From positions 310,001 to 374,000 of the forward strand of contig NZ_JAKILB010000002.1 in the NCBI RefSeq assembly GCF_023283895.1: DNA of 64,000 bases. Direction: 5' to 3'. Below are positions 1 through 8,921 of this stretch, piece by piece. The position numbers and the translations under genes are program-made. Source of the DNA: Shewanella pneumatophori. GTDB lineage: Bacteria; Pseudomonadota; Gammaproteobacteria; Enterobacterales; Shewanellaceae. Under the pieces are notes generated by a model. It saw nothing but the letters and a program-made list of their open reading frames with translations. It made no database searches and was not told the DNA's origin. How positions within the stretch are numbered: the stretch's first letter is position 1; every line of letters starts with the position of its first letter.

Positions 1-1238
1 GCACCTGGCGCCGCAGCACCTGAAGATGGTACACCAATACTTGAGTAGTGGTGACCATAGCTAATACCGCCACCAGGAAGACCAATTTGGCCAATCATAG
101 TTGCAAGTACCGCTGCCATCCAGTAAGGCTGCTCACCGTGTTGCTGACGCTGAATACACCAGCCCATCAACATCTGTGTGCGATCTTTAGTCATTACCTT
201 AGCAAGGTCACGGATGATTTCTGCTGAAACACCTGTGATCTCTGCTGCCCACTCAGGTGTTTTCTCAACACCGTCTGTTTGGCCCTTAATGTAAGGTAAG
301 AACTTGTCGAAGCCTAAGCTGTAGCCTTCAATGAACTTAGTGTCATGAAGGTTCTTTTCTACCATTTCGTGAGCAATACCTAGCATTAGCGCTACGTCGG
401 TTTGCGGATTAATGTAAAGTTGCTCACAACCTAAGTATTGCTGTGTTTTCGTGACGACTGGGTCAATGCTGATCACACGGATTTCGCCTTTAGCAACTTT
501 CTCTTTTAACTGAGCAAGGTATGCATAAGACTCATGTGTTTCAGCGTTCCAGCCGACTTGTAGGTTCTTGTATGGATCATTCGACCATAAAATGATGGTT
601 TTAGAATGTTCCAGAATTAACGACCAAGAAGTACCTTGAGCGTAAACTTCAGTAGAACCTAAGATGTAAGGCAAAATTGTTTGCCCTGCACCTGTTGAGT
701 AGTCACCAATCTTCTTAACGAAGTTACCGTGCATGCCCACAGCGCGTTGCATGTGGCTGGTGCTTGAGTGCAACTGACCTGTTGCGCGCCAACCTGTTTG
801 GCCTGCGTGTAGCCCCGATGGACCATACTTAGTTTGCACTTCATCAAGTGAATCTTTAAATAGGCGTAATGCCTTATCCCAAGTCACACGTACAAAGCGG
901 AAATCACCGCGTTGTGTGGTATCGCTTTGGTGGCCTTTTAATAAAAAGTCTAAGCGTACCATTGGGTAACGAACGCGTGATGGGTTGTAAACTAAGCCCT
1001 TAATACCGTTGATCATATCTGTTGGATACATATCGGTATCGAAAGGTTTAACTTCAGAGATCACGCCGTTCTTGCGCTTCATCTTGAACGCACCGAAGTG
1101 CGCTCCTGTTGTTAGCCAGCCGTCAGATGCATCTGCACCAGCTGCCGCTAAAGCGTTTAGTGGCGCAAGTACTGATGATCCGCTAAGTACGACATAAGAT
1201 GTTCCTACTAAGCCTTTTAGAAAGTCTCTTCTGTTCAT
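1..1238 (-). CDS. torA: Trimethylamine-N-oxide reductase TorA, N-terminal part (cut by window edge)
   Basis: Periplasmic molybdenum enzyme that reduces TMAO to trimethylamine as terminal acceptor in anaerobic respiration. The first 412 residues are visible; the family is about 830 residues, so the rest lies beyond base 1. The protein starts [12 protein letters not shown], a twin-arginine signal, as expected for a cofactor-loaded Tat substrate, with a cleavable ALAAAG region near residue 33. Around residue 180 is GDYSTGAGQ, whose serine is the expected Mo ligand of the DMSO/TMAO reductase family. It lies 14 bases downstream of torC on the same strand, giving torE-torC-torA. The usual chaperone gene torD would be outside the window. 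The match of motif and operon makes TorA much likelier than DmsA or BisC. Confidence 0.95.
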   Translation of the reverse strand, partial: MNRRDFLKGLVGTSYVVLSGSSVLAPLNALAAAGADASDGWLTTGAHFGAFKMKRKNGVISEVKPFDTDMYPTDMINGIKGLVYNPSRVRYPMVRLDFLLKGHQSDTTQRGDFRFVRVTWDKALRLFKDSLDEVQTKYGPSGLHAGQTGWRATGQLHSSTSHMQRAVGMHGNFVKKIGDYSTGAGQTILPYILGSTEVYAQGTSWSLILEHSKTIILWSNDPYKNLQVGWNAETHESYAYLAQLKEKVAKGEIRVISIDPVVTKTQQYLGCEQLYINPQTDVALMLGIAHEMVEKNLHDTKFIEGYSLGFDKFLPYIKGQTDGVEKTPEWAAEITGVSAEIIRDLAKVMTKDRTQMLMGWCIQRQQHGEQPYWMAAVLATMIGQIGLPGGGISYGHHYSSIGVPSSGAAAPG

Positions 1239-1252
1239 TACGCTATGTCCTA

Positions 1253-2431
1253 TTAGTGAGCTGACTTATCGAAAGTTGATGAATGCTCTTGTAAATACTT
1301 TTGTACCAAAGCCTGTGTATCTTGATCCATGTTGACGAATGCGATCATGCCTTGGAACATACCTGGCCATGTGTTGGCATCAAAATGCGCTTCAGCTGGC
1401 TGAGTGTGACATACACTACATGCTGTGCTGTATGTGCTACGAGCGTAATCCCATAGTGGCTGCAGATCAGTTAGCAAGTAGTCAGTATCTGTCCAGATAT
1501 CCGCTTCAACACGTTGCCATTTAAGGCCTGTCATTGGATCTTCTTTCTCTTCGAAAGTCTTAATTACACCTTCTTCTAGCGCAGCATCTTTAGTTAACTG
1601 AGCTGATAGAATGTTTAAGCCAAAGTCGTAGTAGATCACGCGGCCTGCACCGATTTTCTTTCTCCAACCGTCAATACCAATTTTGGCGCGGTTGCCTTTA
1701 ACTTCTAAAACTTTCACTTTAGTAGCAATGTTAAGCGTACCTGCTTCAACGTCAGTTTTTTCGTTGAAGAATAAAGGCTTAGTTAATGCTGTAAAGTAAG
1801 TTTGACCTACTTGAACACCACTTACACCACGGCCCACTTCAGCGATTAACTCTGGCGCACGAGCGGTACCCATTTCAGGTAGCTTGTGTGCGATACCTTT
1901 GTGGCAATCAACACAGCTTTGGTCTAGCTCTGCAGCGCGTTTCATTTGCTTAACCGCTAGCTTAGACATGCTGTCCCACTTCATAGAATCGTACTGGTGA
2001 CAGTTTTTACATGCTGCAGACTTATCACGGTCAAAACGTTTCCACTCACGGCTTGCCATTTCAAGACGCTTATCTTCAAATTTCTCTGGTGTATTAACGG
2101 TGTTAAATAACCAGCCGTATACATCGTGAGATGCTTCTAACTTACGTGCAATCTTACGGCCATAGTCATGGGGTACGTGACAGTCTGGACAGGTTGCACG
2201 TACGCCTGAGTGGTTTGAAAAATGCACTGTCTGTTGTAGCTCTTTGTATGGTGTACTTTCCATACTGTGACAGCTGATACAGAACTCTTCTGTGTTCGTC
2301 GCTTCTAGAGCAGTGTTAAATCCACCCCAGAAGATAATGCCCATTAGAAAGGCGGAAATACTGATACTGCCTAAGGTTAGGTATTTAGCTGGTTTAGTCA
2401 GTGTGCGCCAGATGTTAAGTAACCATCTCAT
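1253..2431 (-). CDS. torC: Pentaheme c-type cytochrome TorC
   Basis: Membrane-anchored cytochrome of the NapC/NirT family that passes electrons from the menaquinol pool to periplasmic TorA. The protein is 392 residues, the usual TorC length. One N-terminal membrane anchor (about residues 15-40) precedes four CxxCH heme sites in the NapC-like part (CISCH, CPDCH, CKNCH, CVDCH). A fifth site, CSVCH, lies near residue 340 in the C-terminal domain that distinguishes TorC from four-heme NapC. It sits between torE and torA, all on the minus strand with short gaps, so co-transcription is likely. Confidence 0.96.
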   Translation of the reverse strand: MRWLLNIWRTLTKPAKYLTLGSISISAFLMGIIFWGGFNTALEATNTEEFCISCHSMESTPYKELQQTVHFSNHSGVRATCPDCHVPHDYGRKIARKLEASHDVYGWLFNTVNTPEKFEDKRLEMASREWKRFDRDKSAACKNCHQYDSMKWDSMSKLAVKQMKRAAELDQSCVDCHKGIAHKLPEMGTARAPELIAEVGRGVSGVQVGQTYFTALTKPLFFNEKTDVEAGTLNIATKVKVLEVKGNRAKIGIDGWRKKIGAGRVIYYDFGLNILSAQLTKDAALEEGVIKTFEEKEDPMTGLKWQRVEADIWTDTDYLLTDLQPLWDYARSTYSTACSVCHTQPAEAHFDANTWPGMFQGMIAFVNMDQDTQALVQKYLQEHSSTFDKSAH

Positions 2432-2471
2432 AACGGCATCCTCGTAATAAATTTAAAAATGTAATTGAAAA

Positions 2472-2642
2472 TTAGTGAGACGCAACGCCACTAAATGTAA
2501 GCGAGATCCAGATAATTAAGCCGTATACGCTAACGAATGTGGCGGCTAATGCTGGAAATAAAATGAAGATGATAAAGCCCAGTGCTTTTAGCTCATCTTT
2601 TTTGCTGCTAACGTTTTCTTTTGGGGGACATTGCTCAGTCAT
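2472..2642 (-). CDS. torE: TorE, small membrane protein of the TMAO respiratory operon
   Basis: A 56-residue protein beginning MTEQCPPKENVSSKKDELK. It has a charged N-terminus and one long hydrophobic segment (about residues 20-50), so it is a single-pass inner-membrane protein. It belongs to the short TorE/NapE-type family found as first gene of Shewanella tor operons. Its exact role in electron transfer is not settled. It ends 40 bases before torC and is the promoter-proximal gene. Confidence 0.88.
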   Translation of the reverse strand: MTEQCPPKENVSSKKDELKALGFIIFILFPALAATFVSVYGLIIWISLTFSGVASH

Positions 2643-2683
2643 GACTGTGTGCTCCGGCTAATCCATACTTTTTGATTAAGCTA

Positions 2684-2760
2684 AGTATAGTTAGTTAATG
2701 TGAATAGTGATGAGGGCATCAATGAATGAGATAAGACAACTTATGACAAAATATGAATGG
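2684..2760 (-). promoter_or_regulatory. Candidate torECA promoter with TorR-like boxes
   Basis: Read on the minus strand, CCATTCATAT (2751-2760) and CTCATTCATT (2721-2730) resemble the TorR decamer (E. coli consensus CTGTTCATAT). They are spaced 30 bases apart in direct orientation. A TATACT -10 candidate lies at 2684-2689 without a good -35, as expected for an activated promoter. Inferred from sequence likeness only. Confidence 0.4.
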
Positions 2761-2852
2761 ATTTCTCATCATTGATTTTATTATTAATTTAAGCTTAATT
2801 TTATATCAGTTTTAACTGTATTTTTAAATACTAAATAACGAAAGGGTTATAA

Positions 2853-2892
2853 AAGCACTAAAAATAAAGCGATGAGCATTATTTTAGTGCTT
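2853..2892 (-). terminator. Rho-independent terminator after the DUF2956 gene
   Basis: The arms AAGCACTAAAAATAA (2853-2867) and TTATTTTAGTGCTT (2879-2892) form a 14-bp stem with one bulge. On the minus strand they are followed by TTTTAT. It closes the gene ending at 2934 and insulates it from the torE promoter. Confidence 0.6.
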
Positions 2893-2933
2893 GTTTATGA
2901 CAGGCTTTGTAGCAAGGGGAGGTGAAGAAAGGT

Positions 2934-3323
2934 TTACTTTGAGAACACAATATACGCGATAAAGCCTATCCAGCTTAGGGTGAGTAATCCCCAAGGCAGG
3001 TAAGGGCTAGCGGCTCTATCTTCAATATTACTATGGTCTTGCGCTTCTTTATTGACTTCACGGGCCTTGGCACGGTTTTCTTGTTTACGTGCTTTATCGC
3101 GCTCTCTGGCTTTACCTTTTTGTAATTTCTTGTATTCAGCTATGCCTTTTTCAATGCCTTGGGCAATCAACTTAGTTTGCTCTTTGGTTTGCCCAGGCTT
3201 CTGCGTTGATTTTGCGACTTGCAGCGCTTCTGTTTTGGTTTCGTCAGAAATTGCTTTTTTTGCTGCTGATGTTTGCGTACCAGATTTTTTATTGGACGCT
3301 TTATTTGTTTGGGTTGTTGCCAT
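2934..3323 (-). CDS. DUF2956 family membrane-anchored protein
   Basis: A 129-residue protein with a lysine/glutamine/threonine-rich N-terminus. A strongly charged helical stretch (about 60-95, KLQKGKARERDKARKQ) follows, then a C-terminal membrane segment (about 107-127, YLPWGLLTLSWIGFIAYIVF). This layout matches the uncharacterised DUF2956 family of Shewanella and Vibrio. The tail-anchored topology places the charged part in the cytoplasm. It is transcribed alone with its own terminator. No function is known. Confidence 0.75.
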   Translation of the reverse strand: MATTQTNKASNKKSGTQTSAAKKAISDETKTEALQVAKSTQKPGQTKEQTKLIAQGIEKGIAEYKKLQKGKARERDKARKQENRAKAREVNKEAQDHSNIEDRAASPYLPWGLLTLSWIGFIAYIVFSK

Positions 3324-3525
3324 GAGTATTTGAATGCTTAGCTAAGAATAAGCGCACTATATCAGCTCTGCTTAGGGATGTGCAGTGCGCTGCCAGATGC
3401 AAAGATTAAACATGATTTACAAGCCGTTTAGGATGCTTATTTAAGTGGCGGCCTAACAAGCATCGAGGCAAGTATTACCTAATGATGACTGCTAATTAGT
3501 CGCTAATAATCATTAGCGCAGCAGG

Positions 3526-4956
3526 CTAGCTTGCAAGTGATTGTGAAGTGGTCTCTTGAGTCGCTGCAATGGGGTTTTCAGCAAGGTACTCAAACAAACC
3601 GGTTTGCATATTGACGTTCCAAAAGCGTCCCGCCAGAGTTAGCGCTAAGGAATTTTTGTGCAATGTCGCTAAGCCATTTGTTTGCCAAGCGCTAAACAGT
3701 GGAATCAGATGCTGCGTCATATCGCTGGATAATAAGTTTAACTCTAGTCGACCGCCGTCTAAGCCTCTTTTAAAAATGGCATCTAGACTAGCTGATGGGT
3801 TAGGGCTCATTAACATGCCGGGCACTTGTACAGGTACTTGTACCGGAAAAGATGGCGCTTGTACTGCTTGAACAGATGCAGTTTCAAGCGCTGTTGATGC
3901 CTCGTCATGAGCCAAGTGCCATTGCTTTAGATCGCGAGCGTTCATACAGCCGTGACCATGAATACTGCCGCCGGCGCCAGCACCAAAGGGTAAAATCTCA
4001 ATACCACTTTTAGCCAAGCTGTTATATACACTGCGCTCACGACTATCTCGACGCCAATGACAGCTCGACAGTCGTTGCCAGTTTTGCGATTCAAAGTGAT
4101 TAGCACCACTGGCGTACATATTGGCGCGAGCTTGGCTGTCGGCTTGATACTCACTTAAAGCTGTGCCTAGGATTTTGCCTTTTTCTCGAGCATGATCAAT
4201 ACGGGTGCCGCTTAAACCTATGAGTTGGTATAGATCAACACCGTGCACGCCGCTGTCGATAACTGCTTGTAAGTCTTGCTGCCAAATGTCTAAGGTTTGG
4301 CCTGGTAAACCAAAAATAAGGTCAATAACGATACTTGCACTTGGGTGCTGACTGAGTTGGTTTAGTCGATTAAGCAAGAAGTCTTTATCATCAAAGCGGC
4401 CAGCTGCTTGGCGCACTTGAGTGTCAAAGCTTTGCACACCGAATGAAAAACGATTAAAGCCGTTTGCTGTTGCGTTATGCCACTTATCGTCGTCAAAACC
4501 GTTGAGTCGACCTTCTAATGTAACCTCAGCATTCTCTATTAGTGGAAAGCGACTAATGGCTTCACCAAGCAGTTTGACTTCATCACTACTTATATCGGTG
4601 GGGGTGCCGCCACCTACATAAACAGTATTAAACGGCTGGCTTTGTACCAGAGGCGTATCAGCGGCAATTTTTAACTGCTCAGTTAAGCGTTGCATATAAC
4701 GGTTAATACGCTGCGGATTAGTGCCGTTTTCAAAGAAGTTACAAAAAGTGCAGCGCTTACGACAAAAAGGAATATGAATATACAGTGCACGCTCAGTTGC
4801 CTGACTAGGTTGCTGCCACCATTGTTGCCATTGCTCTGACTTAAGAAACACCGGCCGGCTGCCGCTTCGGCCAGCATGGGGGGCACTTTTGACTTTAAAA
4901 GCATGTTGCAGGGGATCTGGGCTGGCAATGCCTGTCATGGTTGGCGTTAAAATCAT
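3526..4956 (-). CDS. hutW: HutW/ChuW-type heme-degrading radical SAM methyltransferase
   Basis: Radical SAM enzyme of the HemN-like group that opens heme anaerobically to release iron (ChuW/HutW family). The motif CRKRCTFCNFF carries the CxxxCxxC cluster ligands, followed by the HemN-like YVGGGTPT and FGVQSFD segments. About 476 residues, as expected. The ATG at 4956 is chosen over one at 4971 because GAGAG lies five bases before it, while the earlier ATG has no Shine-Dalgarno. A nearly perfect Fur box sits 29 bases upstream. The partners hutX and hutZ lie about 12 kb away rather than adjacent. A run of PVQVPVQVP near residue 385 is a small low-complexity insert. Confidence 0.9.
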   Translation of the reverse strand: MILTPTMTGIASPDPLQHAFKVKSAPHAGRSGSRPVFLKSEQWQQWWQQPSQATERALYIHIPFCRKRCTFCNFFENGTNPQRINRYMQRLTEQLKIAADTPLVQSQPFNTVYVGGGTPTDISSDEVKLLGEAISRFPLIENAEVTLEGRLNGFDDDKWHNATANGFNRFSFGVQSFDTQVRQAAGRFDDKDFLLNRLNQLSQHPSASIVIDLIFGLPGQTLDIWQQDLQAVIDSGVHGVDLYQLIGLSGTRIDHAREKGKILGTALSEYQADSQARANMYASGANHFESQNWQRLSSCHWRRDSRERSVYNSLAKSGIEILPFGAGAGGSIHGHGCMNARDLKQWHLAHDEASTALETASVQAVQAPSFPVQVPVQVPGMLMSPNPSASLDAIFKRGLDGGRLELNLLSSDMTQHLIPLFSAWQTNGLATLHKNSLALTLAGRFWNVNMQTGLFEYLAENPIAATQETTSQSLAS

Positions 4957-4984
4957 CACGGCTCTCAACATAAAAAGTTATTTT

Positions 4985-5003
4985 GATAATGATAATTATT
5001 ATC
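4985..5003. promoter_or_regulatory. Fur box upstream of hutW
   Basis: GATAATGATAATTATTATC matches the classical 19-bp Fur consensus at 18 of 19 positions. Its position just upstream of hutW indicates iron repression of this gene. Confidence 0.9.
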
Positions 5004-5274
5004 AAGTGGGTTTTTAGTGCGTTTGATCAATTAATTCTTCTTTGCAATGTAAAGATGAGCTTTGGAGAACGGTCGTGTTTGGCTGGAGAGTCGGGATCAC
5101 AACAGCTAGCAAGCTCTGCTTATGTTGCTGATAGGACGGGGAGTAATGGTCTGATTTACAGCTCATTTTTGCCAGTGTGACCAGCTTTTTAAATCTTAAT
5201 AGATGAAGTGCTTGAGACTAATTAAATTAGTCATCGTGTAGCCCGCAGTGACATTTTTATCTAAGCAGGGCATA

Positions 5275-5308
5275 AAAAAGCCTATGAGAACTGACTCATA
5301 GGCTTTTT
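5275..5308. terminator. Terminator downstream of the PACE gene, bidirectional
   Basis: A perfect 14-bp stem (5275-5288 with 5295-5308), core GCCTATGAG/CTCATAGGC, with a six-base loop and A/T runs on both sides. It lies 18 bases beyond the stop of the minus-strand transporter gene. Confidence 0.85.
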
Positions 5309-5325
5309 AGTACACAGAAAGTGAT

Positions 5326-5751
5326 TTAACAGCTTACAGCACGCTGACGGATAATAAATGCTCTTGCGTGATCATAGGCAAGGTTATACATAAAGGCGTA
5401 AATGGTAATAAATACCGTGACACCTAAGTCCATAATCAGCGCTTCAATAATGCCAATATTGAGCATGTAGGCGATAACGGGGACGGTAAAAAACAGTAAG
5501 CCGATTTCAAATAAGCTCACGTGCAGCACACGTATTTTAAAAGGGCGCTTTTCTTTGTCGCCAGTCACGACCTGGTCAAATAGCCAGTTGAAAATAAAGT
5601 TCCATGTCATTGCCATAGTGGCAATAATTATCATCATACCTGATAAAGAAGCCACTTCATGATCGGTAAAGATTGCTAAACCAATAATGGAAAATGTCAC
5701 TGCTAGTACTTCAAACAAAACTGAATGAAATACCCGCTCTATAATACTCAT
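5326..5751 (-). CDS. PACE family (AceI-like) efflux transporter
   Basis: A 141-residue, four-helix inner-membrane protein made of two tandem bacterial transmembrane pair repeats. Each begins with a similar RVxHxxxFE stretch (ERVFHSVLFE near residue 5, RVLHVSLFEIG near 74). This is the signature of the PACE family, proton-driven pumps for chlorhexidine and other biocides or polyamines. It is divergent from a LysR regulator with a perfect inverted repeat between them, the common arrangement for PACE genes. The substrate cannot be read from sequence. Confidence 0.9.
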   Translation of the reverse strand: MSIIERVFHSVLFEVLAVTFSIIGLAIFTDHEVASLSGMMIIIATMAMTWNFIFNWLFDQVVTGDKEKRPFKIRVLHVSLFEIGLLFFTVPVIAYMLNIGIIEALIMDLGVTVFITIYAFMYNLAYDHARAFIIRQRAVSC

Positions 5752-5841
5752 TGCGCGCCTCGAAATAGCTAACTTAAAACAGAACGATTCTGTAAAAGGG
5801 CGCAGATTATTGCAGAAATTTGCTATAGATAAAGTTAACAG

Positions 5842-5860
5842 CTATCACGGTTGGTGATAG
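5842..5860. promoter_or_regulatory. Inverted repeat, probable LysR-regulator operator
   Basis: CTATCAC GGTTG GTGATAG is a perfect 7-5-7 inverted repeat in the divergent promoter region of the PACE gene and its LysR regulator. Size and place fit a LysR-type recognition site. Confidence 0.6.
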
Positions 5861-5893
5861 TCTGCGGCATGTAATCGAATTTAGGTGATAAAT

Positions 5894-6790
5894 ATGTACA
5901 GTTTTGAGCAGTTAAAGATTTTTGTCACGGTATGCGAAAGTGGCTCTTTTTCAGCTGCAGCACGTAAATTAAAACGCGCTCAGTCAGGAGTGAGTCAAGC
6001 GGTGGCTAACTTAGAGATAGCCATCAACCAAGAGCTATTTAGCCGCGATAAAAATACCCCGGTACTGACTGAAAACGGTAAAGCCTTGCTGCCTATCGCC
6101 TATTCGATATTGCACCAGCAGCAGTATTTTGATCAAAAAATAGTAGCGCTGAGTCAAGAAAATGAGCATGAGCTGGTTATCGCAGTTGATGAAAGTCTAA
6201 TGAGTGATGAGCTGTTGGCGATGCTGACGCCATTGGCTGATAAGTATCCGGTAACCGATTTTGAAATCATTACAGCCTCAACTTTTGATGTAGAAGAGCT
6301 GGTTCGTAAAGGTAAGGCGCAAATAGGCATTGTTTATGCCGATGGTGAGCTTAAAGTGGATATGGACTTTTTTACCCTTGGGCAAGCCCGCTTCTTAACG
6401 ATAGCTTCGCCTCAGCATGAGTTAGCCAAATTGCCGTTAGTGCAAGACTCTGATCTAAAGTCTTATCGTCAGTGCGTGCACCGCAGCGCCAAGCAGCGCG
6501 AGTTATGGTTTAGTTATGCAATTAGCTCGAGGCTATGGTATGCCAATACTCATCAGATATTAGTTGCGCTGGTTGAGCAAGGTGTAGGTTGGGCAGTAGT
6601 GCCAGAGTCATTAATCGAGGACAAGATCTCACGTGGAGATGTGGTGGTACTGCCTGTTGCTCATGAGTACCACGGTTGGTTAACAGCCGTGGGCTGCATT
6701 GTATCTCGTAGCCACAGTTCAGGGCCTGTGCTTGATAGCGTAATAGAGATATTGCAGGGCAAGTTTCTAAACGGTGATCTTGTTAGTTAA
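5894..6790 (+). CDS. LysR family transcriptional regulator, likely controls the PACE pump
   Basis: 298 residues. The N-terminal winged helix-turn-helix (about 1-65, FEQLKIFVTVCESGSFSAAARKL) is followed by a periplasmic-binding-protein-like effector domain (about 90-290). The ATG at 5894 is preceded by AGGTG at six bases and begins exactly at the usual LysR start. A GTG three codons earlier overlaps the Shine-Dalgarno and is less likely. Divergent orientation to the PACE transporter suggests it senses a pump substrate and activates that gene. Confidence 0.93.
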   Translation: MYSFEQLKIFVTVCESGSFSAAARKLKRAQSGVSQAVANLEIAINQELFSRDKNTPVLTENGKALLPIAYSILHQQQYFDQKIVALSQENEHELVIAVDESLMSDELLAMLTPLADKYPVTDFEIITASTFDVEELVRKGKAQIGIVYADGELKVDMDFFTLGQARFLTIASPQHELAKLPLVQDSDLKSYRQCVHRSAKQRELWFSYAISSRLWYANTHQILVALVEQGVGWAVVPESLIEDKISRGDVVVLPVAHEYHGWLTAVGCIVSRSHSSGPVLDSVIEILQGKFLNGDLVS

Positions 6791-6845
6791 GGCTGCGAGC
6801 TGGCTTAATTTACGCAAATAAAACGGCTTAAACAAAGTTATGCAA

Positions 6846-6901
6846 ATAAAGCTATTTAGATAAAGCTACTTATATAAAGTTACTTATATAAAGCTACTGA
6901 G
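6846..6901. repeat. Four tandem 14-bp repeats downstream of the LysR gene
   Basis: The units ATAAAGCTATTTAG, ATAAAGCTACTTAT, ATAAAGTTACTTAT and ATAAAGCTACTGAG run without gaps from 6846 to 6901. A weaker fifth copy (ACAAAGTTATGCAA) precedes them. The array sits between the convergent LysR and DUF218 genes and ends two bases before the DUF218 stop codon. Confidence 0.85.
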
Positions 6902-6902
6902 A

Positions 6903-7436
6903 TTAGCCATCTGCAAAGCGGGCTAAGTTAGCTTTTTCTCTATCCATAACTGATAGCTCGTGTTGCATCAGTAGTTGCAATTTGTCTGCACTAACCGGGG
7001 TTGTTGCCTCAAGGTAACTTAAGGCTAAATTGGCAAATATCTGGCTGAAAATAAGCTTGGCTCTGGGCATATGAAACTCTGATGTCACCAGGCAAAGCTC
7101 ACGGCATTGTAGCTTTTCAATAATAGCTATGGCCAAGGTAGCATCTTCAAAGGTAAAGCGGCTAAGGGCGATATCAGCAAATGCTGTTTCAGGTACACCT
7201 TGGCTGATTAAATAGCGCTGGCCGTACACTGCGTGTGGTGTGTCAGTTTGATTAAAGTGAGCGCCAAAACCGCCAGTCAGTAGCAATTTACTTTGCGGTG
7301 ACTCTCGATAGGCTTTTAGTGCCGTTTGGCAGCGAGAAAGCGCGATATCTGATAAGTTACCTTGGTTATCGTTGGGTGCGCCAAGCACTATAATTACAGA
7401 ATTAGCTGTTGAATTCGCCGCTTGATAGCTACTCAC
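6903..7436 (-). CDS. DUF218/YdcF-like protein
   Basis: A 177-residue cytoplasmic protein without signal peptide. The motifs IIVLGAP near residue 15, LLLTGGFG near 50, FEDATLAI near 95 and CLVTSEFHMPRA near 118 are the landmarks of the DUF218 (YdcF/SanA/ElyC) fold. Members are thought to act on nucleotide-like or cell-wall precursors, but this short soluble type has no assigned reaction. The start is a GTG preceded by AAGGG. It is followed, on its coding strand, by the 14-bp repeats and preceded by the RibD-like reductase gene 31 bases away, so the two may be co-transcribed. Confidence 0.8.
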   Translation of the reverse strand: MSSYQAANSTANSVIIVLGAPNDNQGNLSDIALSRCQTALKAYRESPQSKLLLTGGFGAHFNQTDTPHAVYGQRYLISQGVPETAFADIALSRFTFEDATLAIAIIEKLQCRELCLVTSEFHMPRAKLIFSQIFANLALSYLEATTPVSADKLQLLMQHELSVMDREKANLARFADG

Positions 7437-7467
7437 TTTTGTTTTCCCTTAGTTAACCATTATGGTT

Positions 7468-8001
7468 TTATCTTTGTCGTACAAAGGTGTTTTGTACTAA
7501 ATGATCAAGTAAGCGCTCAGCCTTAACATGTTTAAACTGAAGTGGTGATCCTAGCTCGCCAAAAAGTGGAATACCGCCGCCTAGCAAAACTGGGATTGTG
7601 GTAATAATTAACTCATCTATCAAGTCTTGCTTTAGGAAGTTTTGAATGGTTTTACCACCGTCGATATATAGGTTTTGATAACCTTGGCTGTTTAGTGTTG
7701 CAATCACTTCTGTTAGCTCGCCTTTAATCAAAAAGACTTTGCCTTCAAGTTCGTCAGGCACTTGGGTTAAGGTGTTACTTAATACAAATACAGGCTTAGT
7801 ATATGGCCAATCAATGCCAAAGCTGAGCACGATTTCTAATGTATTTCGCCCCATCACCAAGGCGTCGATACGGCCGATAAAATCAGTAAAACCTAGATCG
7901 TCACCGTCTGGATTTGGGATCTCGTGTAACCAATCAACTTTGTTGTCTTTATCTGCAATGAAGCCATCAAGGCTGGTGGCGATATACACGATATTGGTCA
8001 T
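7468..8001 (-). CDS. Dihydrofolate-reductase-like (RibD C-terminal domain) protein
   Basis: A 177-residue protein opening MTNIVYIATSLDGFIADKDNKVDWL. With VMGRNTLE near residue 50, LYIDGGKTIQNFL near 112 and IPVLLGGGIPLF near 140, it fits the RibD-C/YyaP-type NADPH-dependent reductase family rather than true FolA. The substrate is unknown. It is divergent from a TetR regulator with a perfect 8-3-8 operator-like palindrome in the gap, so it is probably that regulator's target. Confidence 0.88.
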   Translation of the reverse strand: MTNIVYIATSLDGFIADKDNKVDWLHEIPNPDGDDLGFTDFIGRIDALVMGRNTLEIVLSFGIDWPYTKPVFVLSNTLTQVPDELEGKVFLIKGELTEVIATLNSQGYQNLYIDGGKTIQNFLKQDLIDELIITTIPVLLGGGIPLFGELGSPLQFKHVKAERLLDHLVQNTFVRQR

Positions 8002-8200
8002 AGCTATTCCTTACTTAAGCACTGCTTTTATATTAAGTGATAAGTCTAGTAGTGGGGAGCGTATAGTGACTTTAAAGCTTAGCTTGAACCGATTAGTCCT
8101 ATCTATGCAGATCGTGCCTTTTAAACAGATCATATCTTCATATACAGAGCGTGTTAGCTAACTTAAGCGCGTGTTACTTGTAAAGTCACAAAATAAAACT

Positions 8201-8219
8201 TATTCTACGATGTAGAATA
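8201..8219. promoter_or_regulatory. Perfect palindrome, probable TetR operator
   Basis: TATTCTAC GAT GTAGAATA is an 8-3-8 perfect inverted repeat 24 bases before the TetR start codon, within the divergent promoter region shared with the RibD-like gene. It is typical of TetR autoregulatory operators. Confidence 0.7.
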
Positions 8220-8243
8220 TTTAAAGTTTACCGAGACTGATTT

Positions 8244-8801
8244 ATGACTGTCAAGCAAAAGAAGCGGGGCCGCCCCACAAGTCATGCCGAGCAATTGAGC
8301 CAAGAAGCGATAATTAACAAGGCTAAAGGCTTGATGTTAAACGATGGCAAAATGCCAAGTATTCGGGCATTAGCCAGTGCATTATCGGTCGATGCGATGG
8401 CGATTTATCACTACTTTAAAAACAAAGATGCACTGCTTGAAGCAATTACAACATCTTTAGTGGGCGATATTTATCAGCCGGAAATAAGTGATGATTGGCA
8501 AGATGCTTTGATGGCGTTAAGTTGCAGTTACCTTAACTTATTGCAGCAGTACTCAGGCTTATTAGAAACCTTGTTATCTATGCAATCCAGCGGGCCTGCA
8601 GAGGTGTTTATTAGCCGCTTTAGCGCGATATTAGCACCGCTTGATTTAGATGAATCACAGCAAACCGATGTTTTATGTTTATTGGTGGATTACCTGCATG
8701 GTTTTGCATTGGCTTATCGCTGCAATAATACTGCGCAGACTTTGGATGTTGCAGCGATAAAAGGACCGCTAACACTGATTTTTAAAGCGATAAAAGCATA
8801 A
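8244..8801 (+). CDS. TetR family transcriptional regulator
   Basis: 185 residues. The N-terminal helix-turn-helix (about 22-62) includes PSIRALASALSVDAMAIYHYFKNKDALLEAI, the conserved TetR recognition region. An all-helical ligand domain follows. The basic KQKKRGRPTSHA leader is also typical. The palindrome at 8201-8219 and divergence from the reductase gene suggest repression of both genes, relieved by an unknown ligand. Confidence 0.92.
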   Translation: MTVKQKKRGRPTSHAEQLSQEAIINKAKGLMLNDGKMPSIRALASALSVDAMAIYHYFKNKDALLEAITTSLVGDIYQPEISDDWQDALMALSCSYLNLLQQYSGLLETLLSMQSSGPAEVFISRFSAILAPLDLDESQQTDVLCLLVDYLHGFALAYRCNNTAQTLDVAAIKGPLTLIFKAIKA

Positions 8802-8832
8802 GGCTAAGCAAGGTAATAGCTGAGGTAACTTT

Positions 8833-8873
8833 TTTAGTAAAAGTGCCCATAAACATGAGCACTTTTTACTAAA
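8833..8873. terminator. Stem-loop terminator after TetR gene
   Basis: TTTAGTAAAAGTGC (8833-8846) pairs with GCACTTTTTACTAAA (8859-8873) apart from one bulged base. It lies between the convergent TetR and hutD genes and may serve both. Confidence 0.6.
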
Positions 8874-8921
8874 TAGCACTTTTTATTGGGCACCAAGCCC
8901 TATTACAAAGATGGCAGTGCT

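Noticed and set aside
4983..5180. A 65-codon plus-strand open frame overlapping the hutW Fur box
   Set aside because: The first codons are the Fur box itself, there is no Shine-Dalgarno and the product looks random.
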